This document shows positions 1-5,875 of a stretch of DNA of 10,759 nucleotides, one piece after another. The notes under the pieces were generated by a model. That model saw only the letters and a program-made list of their open reading frames with translations, was not told the origin of the DNA and did no database searches. The stretch's first letter is position 1. Each line of letters starts with the position of its first letter. Location: assembly GCA_946040935.1 (NCBI GenBank), contig CAMGCN010000011.1, forward strand, positions 1-10,759. The letters run 5' to 3'. The position numbers and the translations under genes were made by a program. This DNA is from an uncultured Clostridia bacterium (lineage in GTDB: Bacteria > Bacillota > Clostridia > Oscillospirales > CAG-272).

Positions 1-40
1 CATCCGGACATATTATACTATTATTCTCACCTTTTTTCAA

Positions 41-91
41 GGGGCGGTTTACTTTTCCTTCTAAAAATGATAAAATAATGAGAACCGCCCT
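41..91 (+). other. Inverted repeat in the mtaB leader
   Basis: GGGCGGTT (42-49) pairs with AACCGCCC (83-90), extendable by G-U pairs at each end, around a loop of about 33 nt that is AT-rich. Neither strand has a T-run directly after the stem, so it does not look like an intrinsic terminator. It could be a leader structure or an upstream gene's 3' hairpin. Function unknown. Confidence 0.4.
48..76 (+). promoter_or_regulatory. Possible mtaB promoter
   Basis: TTTACT (48-53) and TAAAAT (71-76) are separated by 17 bp and resemble sigma-A -35 and -10 boxes (4/6 and 5/6 matches). A second -10-like TATACT lies at 14-19, but its -35 region would fall at or before the window edge. Which one is used cannot be decided by eye. 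If the upstream one is used, the transcript would carry the hairpin at 41-91. Confidence 0.35.
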
Positions 92-114
92 CCCGTGAAA
101 ACGAGAGTAATACC

Positions 115-150
115 GTTTTATCATAGGAGACAGTTTTATCATAGGAGACA
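115..150 (+). repeat. Exact 18-bp tandem duplication carrying the mtaB RBS
   Basis: GTTTTATCATAGGAGACA occurs twice, back to back and without a mismatch (115-132 and 133-150). Each unit contains the Shine-Dalgarno core AGGAG. The second copy (143-147) sits 6 nt before the mtaB ATG at 154 and is the functional ribosome binding site by spacing. The first copy is too far upstream (about 24 nt) to serve the same start directly, but could act as a ribosome standby site. Confidence 0.8.
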
Positions 151-153
151 AAA

Positions 154-1452
154 ATGACATTTGCCGTTTACACTCTCGGTTGCAGAGTAAATCAATATGA
201 GAGCGCCGCGATAGCCGAGGCGCTTATCGGGCGCGGCGCGACTATGCTTTCGCCCGAGGATATATGCGACGCTTATATCATAAACACCTGCACGGTAACC
301 GCCGAATCAGACAGAAAGGCAAGGCAGTTTATACGCCGCGCGGTCAAGAAAAATCCCAACGCATACATACTCGTCACGGGCTGTTACGCACAAAGAGAAG
401 CAGATAAAATCTCCCGGATAGAAGGAGTCGACTATATCTGCGGCTCGAGAAACAAAAACTCTGTCGTGGACGCGCTGTTTTCACTTGAAAAATCGGGTAA
501 AAAGAACGCTCAAGCAGAGATTTTACCGTGCGAGCTTGAAAAGCACGGCTTTGAGCCCATGTCTATTTCCTCTTTTGAGCGAACGCGCGCTTACGTAAAA
601 ATCGAGGACGGATGCGAAAACCGCTGTGCCTACTGTGTTATACCGAGCGTTCGGGGAAAGGTGACGTCAAAGCCGCACGACGCGGTATTAAATGAAGTAT
701 CCGCACTCGCAAAATCAGGCTACCGCGAGGTAGTGCTGACGGGAATAGAAACCTCGTCGTACGGAAAAGACATAGGAGACGATCTCGTGTCTCTCGTTCG
801 CGACGTTGATAAAATAGAAGGAATAGAAAGAATACGCTTCGGCTCTCTCGATCCCGTTTCGGCAAATGCGCGTTTCGCGGATGAAATCTCCTCCCTTTCC
901 CATGTCTGCCACCACTTTCACCTGTCTCTGCAAAGCGGCTGTGACGCCACCCTCGCCCGTATGAGGAGAAAATACAACACGCAAACCGTGAGAAAAAACA
1001 TTGAGTATCTGCGTAAAAAAATGCCCGATGTTTGTTTTTCTGCCGATATCATCGTCGGGTTCCCGGGCGAGAGCGAAGAAGAGTTTTCACAGACGCTGGA
1101 ATTTCTTAAAGAGATAAATCTGCTGCACGCACATGTTTTCTGCTATTCAAAGAGGCCGGGCACCGAGGCGCAAAGCATGCCCTGCCAAATCGACGAGGAA
1201 ACCAAGAAAAAGAGAAACAGAATCATTTCACAAGCCTGTGAGGAGTCAAAATATTCGATAATACGAGAAAACATGGGCAAGGTCATGCCCGTGCTCTTTG
1301 AGAGTACGGAGAACGGCTATGCAACAGGCCACACGGACAATTTCATTGAAGTAAAAGCAAAATGCGGCGAAAATGTCCGCGGAAAGACTCTCGACTGTGA
1401 AATTTTTGAAATTGCAGACGGCACAGCTATTGCAAAAATACTCAACAAGTGA
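154..1452 (+). CDS. mtaB: tRNA t6A37 methylthiotransferase MtaB
   Basis: Radical-SAM methylthiotransferase that converts t6A37 to ms2t6A37 in tRNAs reading ANN codons, a cytoplasmic fidelity modification. The 432-aa protein has the three-part family layout. An N-terminal MTTase domain begins with TLGCRVNQYES and has cluster-binding Cys10, Cys46 (NTCTVT) and Cys77 (VTGCYAQ). The radical-SAM core carries CENRCAYC (Cys154, Cys158, Cys161). A C-terminal TRAM-like region covers roughly residues 370-430. The opening TLGCRVNQYES and the length favour MtaB over MiaB or RimO. The ATG at 154 follows AGGAG with 6-nt spacing. All six cluster cysteines are present and there is no sign of damage. No intrinsic terminator follows; the stop codon lies 5 nt before the inverted-repeat element, so read-through toward folT is possible. 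Confidence 0.93.
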   Translation: MTFAVYTLGCRVNQYESAAIAEALIGRGATMLSPEDICDAYIINTCTVTAESDRKARQFIRRAVKKNPNAYILVTGCYAQREADKISRIEGVDYICGSRNKNSVVDALFSLEKSGKKNAQAEILPCELEKHGFEPMSISSFERTRAYVKIEDGCENRCAYCVIPSVRGKVTSKPHDAVLNEVSALAKSGYREVVLTGIETSSYGKDIGDDLVSLVRDVDKIEGIERIRFGSLDPVSANARFADEISSLSHVCHHFHLSLQSGCDATLARMRRKYNTQTVRKNIEYLRKKMPDVCFSADIIVGFPGESEEEFSQTLEFLKEINLLHAHVFCYSKRPGTEAQSMPCQIDEETKKKRNRIISQACEESKYSIIRENMGKVMPVLFESTENGYATGHTDNFIEVKAKCGENVRGKTLDCEIFEIADGTAIAKILNK

Positions 1453-1457
1453 TATAC

Positions 1458-1588
1458 TATACCAAAATACAACCGAACACACAAAGCCTGCGCCTGCAGG
1501 AATACCTTTGTATTTCAAAGGAGCAGTGCGAAGCTGTGTGGGAAAAGACCCTTTCAAACCTTTATGGGTTAGGTTATATTTTGGTATA
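1458..1588. mobile_element. MITE-like element with 20-bp terminal inverted repeats
   Basis: The left end TATACCAAAATACAACCGAA (1458-1477) is matched in inverted orientation by TTAGGTTATATTTTGGTATA (1569-1588), 18 of 20 positions. The ends are TA-rich, as expected for insertion at TA by IS630/mariner-type transposases. Inside, further arms pair in nested order: CACACA (1478-1483) with TGTGTG (1535-1540), and CCTTTG (1505-1510) with CAAAGG (1516-1521). The whole element could therefore fold as a long imperfect hairpin. No transposase is encoded; the short open frames crossing it show no recognisable protein. It occupies the spacer 5 nt after the mtaB stop and ends about 65 nt before the THF aptamer. 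MITE identity is inferred; other copies would be needed to prove it. Confidence 0.55.
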
Positions 1589-1601
1589 CCAAAATATAAC
1601 C
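1572..1601. repeat. 30-bp perfect palindrome at the element's right end
   Basis: Positions 1572-1586 and 1587-1601 are exact reverse complements with no loop, meeting at GGTA|TACC. The right half continues as TATACCAAAATATAACCGAA (1585-1604), which repeats the element's left end (1458-1477) in direct orientation with one mismatch. So three copies of the same terminal sequence exist here: one at the left, and two head-to-head at the right. There is no adjoining T-run, so it is not a canonical terminator, though the transcript would form a stable stem. Confidence 0.8.
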
Positions 1602-1652
1602 GAAATCATCTGCATCAAAGCTTTGTATTAGGCTGTGTTTTGATAAAAATAA

Positions 1653-1746
1653 CAGAGTAGGACACTCGGCGTAAAGTGCCGCGCGGACGGGGAGTTGCCG
1701 TGCGGACGAAGGCGTTTCGCCGCGGTCGGGCGTCCGCATCCCGCTG
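1653..1746 (+). ncRNA. Tetrahydrofolate (THF) riboswitch aptamer
   Basis: The segment reproduces the folT-motif architecture. A short P1 pairs CAG (1653-1655) with CTG (1744-1746) and is followed by the conserved GTAG. P2 pairs 1660-1667 with 1728-1735 with one A-C mismatch. The conserved junction GGCGTAAAGTG resembles the family's GCGTTAAGTG. P3 pairs CCGCGCGG (1679-1686) with CCGTGCGG (1698-1705). A small hairpin forms at 1711-1721 (GGCG-TTT-CGCC). The P3 loop CGGGG (1688-1692) can form the long-range pseudoknot with TCCCG (1739-1743). It lies immediately upstream of a folate transporter gene, the classic location. It senses reduced folates and normally shuts expression off when they are abundant. 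P1 is unusually short. Confidence 0.88.
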
Positions 1747-1764
1747 ACTTCATAATGTGAGTAT

Positions 1765-1798
1765 CCTCCTTTATGCAGCCCATTGGATGCAAAGGAGG
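1765..1798 (+). promoter_or_regulatory. SD-sequestering hairpin of the THF riboswitch
   Basis: CCTCCTTT (1765-1772) is the exact complement of AAAGGAGG (1791-1798), the folT ribosome binding site 7 nt before its ATG at 1806. The stem continues inward with GCA/TGC and CC/GG to a CATT loop. This is a translational OFF structure. A competing pairing is visible: 1659-1667, the 5' side of aptamer P2, can pair with 1759-1767 (8 of 9), overlapping the anti-SD strand. Ligand-stabilised P2 would then favour sequestration. The switching logic is inferred from complementarity. Confidence 0.75.
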
Positions 1799-1805
1799 TA
1801 TTTTC

Positions 1806-2333
1806 ATGAAAACAACAAAACAACTCAAAAAAATCACACTGTGCGCGTTATTTGCCGCAATTTCTGTTGTAATAGGAACTGTATGCAAATTATATCTTAC
1901 ATTTGGTGCGGTAAGATTAACATTTGAAAATTTAACTGTACTTTTGTCAGGTATATTTTTCGGTCCGATATACGGCGCGGCAGTCGGTACGGCAAGCGAC
2001 CTGATAACCTGCTTTACCGCGGCACAGCCGTCTGTAAATCCGCTTATAACGCTCGGCGCATGTTCTGTCGGACTCGTAGGCGGAATCATGTCCAAGGTAA
2101 TAGGTGAAAAGAAGTACAAGCTGACGGGCATACTGTTATGCGTTTTTCCGGCACACATAGTGGGCAATATGATTATAAAAACCGCCGCGCTTATTATCTT
2201 CTACTCATATCCCATACCTCTTGCGCTTCTCCGTATTCCGACATATATCCTTATCGGAACGTGCGAGAGCTTGCTTATATACACAATAATAAGTCAAAAA
2301 TACATAAAAAGGCAGATGTCACAATTATCATGA
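1806..2333 (+). CDS. folT: ECF transporter S component, folate-specific (FolT)
   Basis: Membrane substrate-binding subunit of an energy-coupling-factor vitamin transporter. It captures folates and works with the shared EcfA/EcfA'/EcfT module, which is encoded elsewhere. The 175-aa product is strongly hydrophobic, with about five to six membrane segments (near residues 10-30, 42-65, 75-97, 105-125, 130-150 and 150-167). It has S-component features such as GPIYGAAVGTASD and a basic cytoplasmic amphipathic start (KTTKQLKK). The ATG at 1806 is chosen over an upstream in-frame ATG at 1773 because AAAGGAGG (1791-1798) sits 7 nt before it, and the upstream ATG lies inside the riboswitch hairpin. Folate specificity rests mainly on the THF riboswitch upstream and folC downstream; the sequence alone would only say ECF S component. 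The gene ends in an ATGA overlap with folC. Confidence 0.88.
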   Translation: MKTTKQLKKITLCALFAAISVVIGTVCKLYLTFGAVRLTFENLTVLLSGIFFGPIYGAAVGTASDLITCFTAAQPSVNPLITLGACSVGLVGGIMSKVIGEKKYKLTGILLCVFPAHIVGNMIIKTAALIIFYSYPIPLALLRIPTYILIGTCESLLIYTIISQKYIKRQMSQLS

Positions 2334-3613
2334 ACTACACTCAAGCACTTGAGTACATCCATTCGGTCTCCTGGAAAGGAAGCCGTCCGGGGCTCGAAAG
2401 AATAACCGAACTATGCGAAAAAATCGGAAATCCTCAAAACGATCTGCGCTTTATCCATGTCACGGGAACAAACGGCAAAGGCTCATTTTGCGCAATGCTG
2501 GAAAGCGTTTTGCGCGAGGCCGGATACAGAGCAGGCGTCTTTACCTCCCCGTATGTTGAGAATTTCAGAGAGAGAATTCAGATTTCCGGCAAATACATAA
2601 GCGAAGAAGAACTTGCCGATATCACGTCGTTTGTACGCAAAGCCGCGGATAAAATGGACGATTATCCCACCGAATTTGAGCTTATCACGGCAATAGCTTT
2701 TGAATATTTCAAGCGAAATGAATGCAGTGTGGTAATTTTAGAAACGGGAATGGGCGGCAGGCTCGATTCAACCAATGTTATAAAAAGTCCTCTGCTCGCC
2801 GTCATCTGCGGCGTTTCCCTCGACCATACAGAATATCTCGGTAATACGATTTCCGAAATTGCAAGAGAAAAAGCGGGAATAATCAAGCCCGGCTGCATGG
2901 TTCTTTACGGCGGAGAAGCAGGAGAAGCAAGCGACGTTATATTACAGAGAGCAAACGAACTTGTCTGCCCCTGCTACGCGGTAGACAATTCCCTGCTCTC
3001 AAATGTGAAGCTGTCGGTTGACGGCACGACATTTGACTATGGCAGGTACGAGGGACTTAAATTAAAGCTGCTCGGCGACTATCAGCTTTACAACGCGGCA
3101 CGTGTTATCACCGCCGCGGAAATCCTGCGTGCGGGCGGAGTCAAGATTACCGACGAGTCGGTGAGAGCCGGCCTTGAAAAAGCGAAGTGGAAGGGCCGCT
3201 TTGAATTGTTTTCAAGAGAACCCGACGTATTTTTCGACGGATGTCACAATCCCGAGGGAACAACTCACGCGGCAAAATCAATCTCGGGTTATTACCCTGA
3301 CAAAAAAATAGCTCTCATAACGGGGGTTATGAGGGATAAGGACTATCGGCAAATGGCGCAGAATCTCTGCCCCGTTTGCGAAAGAGTCTTTACGGTAAAG
3401 CCCGACAATCCGCGAGCTTTGCTTGCCGAGGAATATGCGAAGGTCTTTGCCGATATGGGTGTTTACGCCACGGCGTACGCCTCCTTTGAAGCGGCGGTTA
3501 AAGAAGCCTATGCCTACGCAAAAAAAGAAAACATTCCCCTTTTCTGCCTCGGCTCCCTCTATTCCTATTTCTCCTTCAAAAAGGCGATCGGTCCGCTTAT
3601 AGAAAAGTCATGA
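2330..3613 (+). CDS. folC: Folylpolyglutamate synthase / dihydrofolate synthase (FolC)
   Basis: Mur-ligase-family ATP-dependent enzyme that adds glutamate to folates, and in many bacteria to dihydropteroate, retaining them in the cytoplasm. The protein is 427 aa from the ATG at 2330. It contains the P-loop HVTGTNGKGS (residues 43-52), the folate-binding SPYVENFRERI (73-83), ETGMGGRLDSTN, DHTEYLGNT, and C-terminal FDGCHNPEG and GVMRDKDY motifs typical of FolC. An open frame extends further upstream, but that stretch overlaps folT out of frame. The ATG at 2330 overlaps the folT TGA (ATGA), giving translational coupling, and no strong SD of its own is seen. THF riboswitch control therefore likely covers both uptake (FolT) and retention (FolC). 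Whether it also has dihydrofolate synthase activity cannot be told from sequence. Confidence 0.93.
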   Translation: MNYTQALEYIHSVSWKGSRPGLERITELCEKIGNPQNDLRFIHVTGTNGKGSFCAMLESVLREAGYRAGVFTSPYVENFRERIQISGKYISEEELADITSFVRKAADKMDDYPTEFELITAIAFEYFKRNECSVVILETGMGGRLDSTNVIKSPLLAVICGVSLDHTEYLGNTISEIAREKAGIIKPGCMVLYGGEAGEASDVILQRANELVCPCYAVDNSLLSNVKLSVDGTTFDYGRYEGLKLKLLGDYQLYNAARVITAAEILRAGGVKITDESVRAGLEKAKWKGRFELFSREPDVFFDGCHNPEGTTHAAKSISGYYPDKKIALITGVMRDKDYRQMAQNLCPVCERVFTVKPDNPRALLAEEYAKVFADMGVYATAYASFEAAVKEAYAYAKKENIPLFCLGSLYSYFSFKKAIGPLIEKS

Positions 3614-3706
3614 ATACAGGCAAACCGGCGTCCGCCGCGGCTCTTGTATGAATTAGCGCGGAAACGGAGTCGGAAAGCGGCAGGGACGATCAAAAAACTT
3701 ATTACA

Positions 3707-3743
3707 AATTCGGGCGGTCAGCTGATTTGCGGCCGCCCGAATT
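3707..3743. terminator. 11-bp GC-rich hairpin after folC, terminator-like but without T-run
   Basis: AATTCGGGCGG (3707-3717) and CCGCCCGAATT (3733-3743) are perfect complements around a 15-nt loop. On the plus strand the hairpin is followed by GCATATGAAA rather than T's. On the minus strand it is followed by a moderately U-rich tail. It may still end or protect the folC mRNA about 95 nt after the stop codon. The spacer 3614-3706 shows no other feature. Confidence 0.45.
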
Positions 3744-3765
3744 GCATATGAAAATTGCATATGAA
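3740..3765. repeat. Two exact tandem copies of a 13-bp unit
   Basis: AATTGCATATGAA is repeated directly (3740-3752 and 3753-3765). The first copy shares its AATT with the 3' arm of the hairpin just upstream. Each unit holds the 6-bp palindrome CATATG within the 8-bp palindrome GCATATGC-like context. It could be slippage or a pair of binding sites; no function is recognised. Confidence 0.7.
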
Positions 3766-3797
3766 ATTTCTATAAAAGCAAAAAAATATTTTCACAC

Positions 3798-3836
3798 TTG
3801 TTTTTTCTCTTTCATTGTGTTAGAATATGCGCTAAC
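3798..3836 (+). promoter_or_regulatory. Promoter of the DUF4838 gene with overlapping dyad
   Basis: TTGTTT (3798-3803) and TAGAAT (3821-3826) have exactly 17 bp between them and fit a sigma-A promoter. An inverted repeat GTTAG (3819-3823) / CTAAC (3832-3836), centred at 3827.5, overlaps the -10 box and the expected start region, a typical repressor position. Its centre is A|T, not the CG of LacI sites seen upstream of the LacI gene, so a different regulator is possible. The SD AAGGAGG (3841-3847) follows, 6 nt before ATG 3854. Confidence 0.55.
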
Positions 3837-3853
3837 GATAAAGGAGGTAAAAA

Positions 3854-5737
3854 ATGATACTTTCAAAAGACATTAAAACCGTTATAGTCCTGCCCGACTT
3901 TCCTACCGAGCGGGAAAAATTTGCGTCAGACGAGCTTGCGGCGTATCTTAAGCGCTCCCTTGGAACAGAATCTGTTTTTGCAAACAGAGCCGAGCCGGGT
4001 GCAAACAATTTTTTTATCGGAGGTCCCAAGCGCAATCCGGCTACCGCCGCTTTAATTTCACAGGAGGAGTTCGACGCTCAGCTTACCGGCGCTGAAGGTA
4101 TTTTCATTGAGATAAGAGGAAATACCGCAGTCATTGCGGGAAGCGAGGATTTCGACGACGCGGAACGGGGCGCCGTCTACGCCGTGTATGAATTTTTAGA
4201 GAGATTTATCGGCTGCTCTTTTGCGGCATACAGCAAGCCGGGGGTTTTTGCCGGTGAGATACTGCCCCGCTATGAAAGCATCAAACTTTCCGACACACGT
4301 TACGTCAAGGCACACGCCGACCGACCTTACCGCACCGCGATCATCCAATACGGAGAGGCGGCCGGAAATCCCTATCACGAGCTGAACTTACCGTTTATCG
4401 ACTGGCTTGCAAAAAACCGGTACAATCGGATTCTCACCTGGGCGAGCGTATACGAGGCATATAAAAAGACAGGACTCATAAAAGAACTCGAAAAACGCGG
4501 TATACGCATGAGCGTCGGTCATCACGAGTCCTCGCGAATGTGGCTGCCCTATTTCGGAAACGAGTACTTTCCCGAGCAGTATGCGAAAACCCATCCCGAA
4601 TACTACCGCTTAAACGCGGACGGCACACGTTTCACGCCGAAAAGCAAGGACGACCATACAGGTCAATGGATTTATTGCAGCAGAAACGAAGAGTGTATAA
4701 ATCAAATCTCGGAAAATCTCATTTCCTGGATAAGCGAAAACCCGTCGGTCGATACCGTTGCCTTTTGGCCCAACGACGGAATTTTCGAACAGTGCAGCTG
4801 CGAAAAATGTACAAAATACAGTAAGGTGGAAAACTACACCTACTTTCAAAACGAAATAGCCAAAAGAGTAAGTGCTGTATATCCTAAAATCAAAATTGAT
4901 ATGCTGGTATACGTCGATTTATGGGAATGTCCGGAAGGTGCGAAACTCGAAGGATGTCTGCAAATCGACGAAGCGGCATGGGCAAAGGATCAGCGAAAAT
5001 GCGGAAAACCTGACGGTTCCTGTTTATCGCATACCGAGTTTGAGGAAAACATACTGCGCTGGAAAGCCGCAGGCGCTGACGTCGTCTACTACGATTACTA
5101 TATGGGCGTATACGGAAACCGTCAGCGCATCATCCCCATGGCGGACGAGATTCAGAGTATTTGGAAACGCTTTGAAAATGTCGGTATTTCGGGCGCGGGC
5201 ACTCAAATCGAATGCTTCAACATATGGAATCACCTTATGAATCTCTATACCTTCGGCAGGACCGCCTACGACTCTTCCCTCTCATTTGAGGACAACCTGG
5301 CATCCCTTACCCGACTGTTCGGAGAGGGAGGAAGCTACATTGCACAGGCAATCCGTCTAATGGAACAAACTTTGGACGGACAGGAAATCATAGGCTTCGC
5401 CGGCAAATACATGATAGAGCATATTGACAAAGAAACGGTATACGGACTTTTCGAGAAGGCGCTTGCGGCGACAAAAGGAAAAACAGAGCGCAACAACATA
5501 CGACTTTTGCGTATGGCATTCCGCTATTCGGATATCGAAACCGCCGACTCGTCAAATTCGCGCCGTACCGCCGTCTCCCGTTTTCAGGACTATGACGACC
5601 CGACAGGTGAACTTGCATATATGGCGACGCATTTTGACAGCTTCCGTCACAACGATCCCGGCTACGCTATCGCCTTTCCCGTTACCAACACCGACACGCA
5701 CGGTTTTGTCCCGGACAAATGGTACGATTTTGAATAA
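3854..5737 (+). CDS. DUF4838 family protein, putative intracellular N-acetylglucosaminidase-like glycosidase (GH163-related)
   Basis: This 627-aa protein matches the DUF4838 layout. Residues about 1-125 form the non-catalytic alpha/beta domain shared with GH67/GH20-type enzymes (FASDELAAYLKRSLG, FFIGGP, GAVYAVYEFLERFIGC). A presumed TIM-barrel region follows, with LNLPFIDWLAKNRYNRILTW (178-197), VGHHES (221-226), FWPNDGIFEQCSCEKC (304-319; Cys314, Cys316, Cys319) and YYDYYMG (412-418). DUF4838 includes the GH163 endo-beta-N-acetylglucosaminidases of gut Bacteroides. The start is well fixed by AAGGAGG. There is no signal peptide or transmembrane segment, so it should act in the cytoplasm on imported sugars, unlike surface-exposed characterised members. 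The three close cysteines suggest a metal site or structural cluster. It has its own promoter and terminator, upstream of the lacI-nagA-nagB operon. Substrate and catalytic residues are inferred, not shown; DUF4838 membership is more secure than activity. Confidence 0.75.
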   Translation: MILSKDIKTVIVLPDFPTEREKFASDELAAYLKRSLGTESVFANRAEPGANNFFIGGPKRNPATAALISQEEFDAQLTGAEGIFIEIRGNTAVIAGSEDFDDAERGAVYAVYEFLERFIGCSFAAYSKPGVFAGEILPRYESIKLSDTRYVKAHADRPYRTAIIQYGEAAGNPYHELNLPFIDWLAKNRYNRILTWASVYEAYKKTGLIKELEKRGIRMSVGHHESSRMWLPYFGNEYFPEQYAKTHPEYYRLNADGTRFTPKSKDDHTGQWIYCSRNEECINQISENLISWISENPSVDTVAFWPNDGIFEQCSCEKCTKYSKVENYTYFQNEIAKRVSAVYPKIKIDMLVYVDLWECPEGAKLEGCLQIDEAAWAKDQRKCGKPDGSCLSHTEFEENILRWKAAGADVVYYDYYMGVYGNRQRIIPMADEIQSIWKRFENVGISGAGTQIECFNIWNHLMNLYTFGRTAYDSSLSFEDNLASLTRLFGEGGSYIAQAIRLMEQTLDGQEIIGFAGKYMIEHIDKETVYGLFEKALAATKGKTERNNIRLLRMAFRYSDIETADSSNSRRTAVSRFQDYDDPTGELAYMATHFDSFRHNDPGYAIAFPVTNTDTHGFVPDKWYDFE

Positions 5738-5740
5738 AAG

Positions 5741-5774
5741 CAACGACCGGTTAAAAAACCGGTTGTTGTTTTTT
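5741..5774 (+). terminator. Intrinsic terminator of the DUF4838 gene
   Basis: CAACGACCGGTT (5741-5752) pairs with AACCGGTTGTTG (5757-5768) with one G-U pair and an AAAA loop, followed directly by TTTTTT (5769-5774). It starts 4 nt after the TAA stop. It separates the DUF4838 transcript from the regulator-nagA-nagB operon. Confidence 0.92.
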
Positions 5775-5780
5775 GCCGAT

Positions 5781-5794
5781 TGTAAACGCTTACA
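5781..5794. promoter_or_regulatory. LacI-family/CcpA-type operator O1 (cre-like)
   Basis: TGTAAACGCTTACA fits the catabolite-responsive element consensus TGWAARCGYTWWCA at every position and is a near-palindrome with the central CG typical of LacI-family operators. It lies 18 bp upstream of the -35 box of the following regulator gene. It could serve the local LacI protein, CcpA, or both. Confidence 0.65.
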
Positions 5795-5812
5795 TTTTTT
5801 TGCGCATTTATA

Positions 5813-5841
5813 TTGACTTTTTTGCCATATTATTGTATCAT
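5813..5841 (+). promoter_or_regulatory. Promoter of the lacI-type regulator/nagA/nagB operon
   Basis: TTGACT (5813-5818) and TATCAT (5836-5841) each match the sigma-A consensus at 5 of 6 positions with the optimal 17-bp spacer. The predicted start of transcription is near 5848, which coincides with operator O2. The leader is then only about 28 nt long and contains the SD AAGGTGA (5863-5869). Confidence 0.8.
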
Positions 5842-5847
5842 ATCGCA

Positions 5848-5861
5848 TGTAAACGGTTTCA
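5848..5861. promoter_or_regulatory. LacI-family operator O2 at the transcription start
   Basis: TGTAAACGGTTTCA shares the half-site TGTAAACG with O1 and has the same dyad form. Placed at about +1 to +14, it would block transcription when occupied. Its centre is 67 bp from that of O1, so both sites bracket the promoter, as in repressors that bind two sites by looping. Autoregulation by the adjacent gene product is inferred. Confidence 0.65.
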
Positions 5862-5875
5862 AAAGGTGAAATGGT

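Noticed and set aside
41..91. Leader hairpin before mtaB as an intrinsic terminator or attenuator
   Set aside because: The loop is long and no T-run follows the stem on either strand, so only an inverted repeat is reported.
1373..1660. Two overlapping short open frames (1373-1660 and 1449-1631) across the mtaB-folT spacer
   Set aside because: They cross the inverted-repeat element and palindrome, lack a fitting ribosome binding site, and their translations show no recognisable domain. They are best explained as chance frames in a non-coding element.
1773..1805. Earlier in-frame ATG for folT at 1773
   Set aside because: It falls inside the SD-sequestering hairpin, has only the anti-SD strand before it, and would add 11 residues unlike an S-component start. 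The ATG at 1806 has an ideal SD.
3740..3765. Direct repeats as a CRISPR fragment
   Set aside because: The units are only 13 bp, adjacent with no spacer, and no cas gene is in the window.
3854..3940. Signal peptide on the DUF4838 protein
   Set aside because: The first 25 residues contain charged residues throughout and only a short IVLP stretch; there is no hydrophobic core or cleavage site, and the SD fixes the start at 3854.
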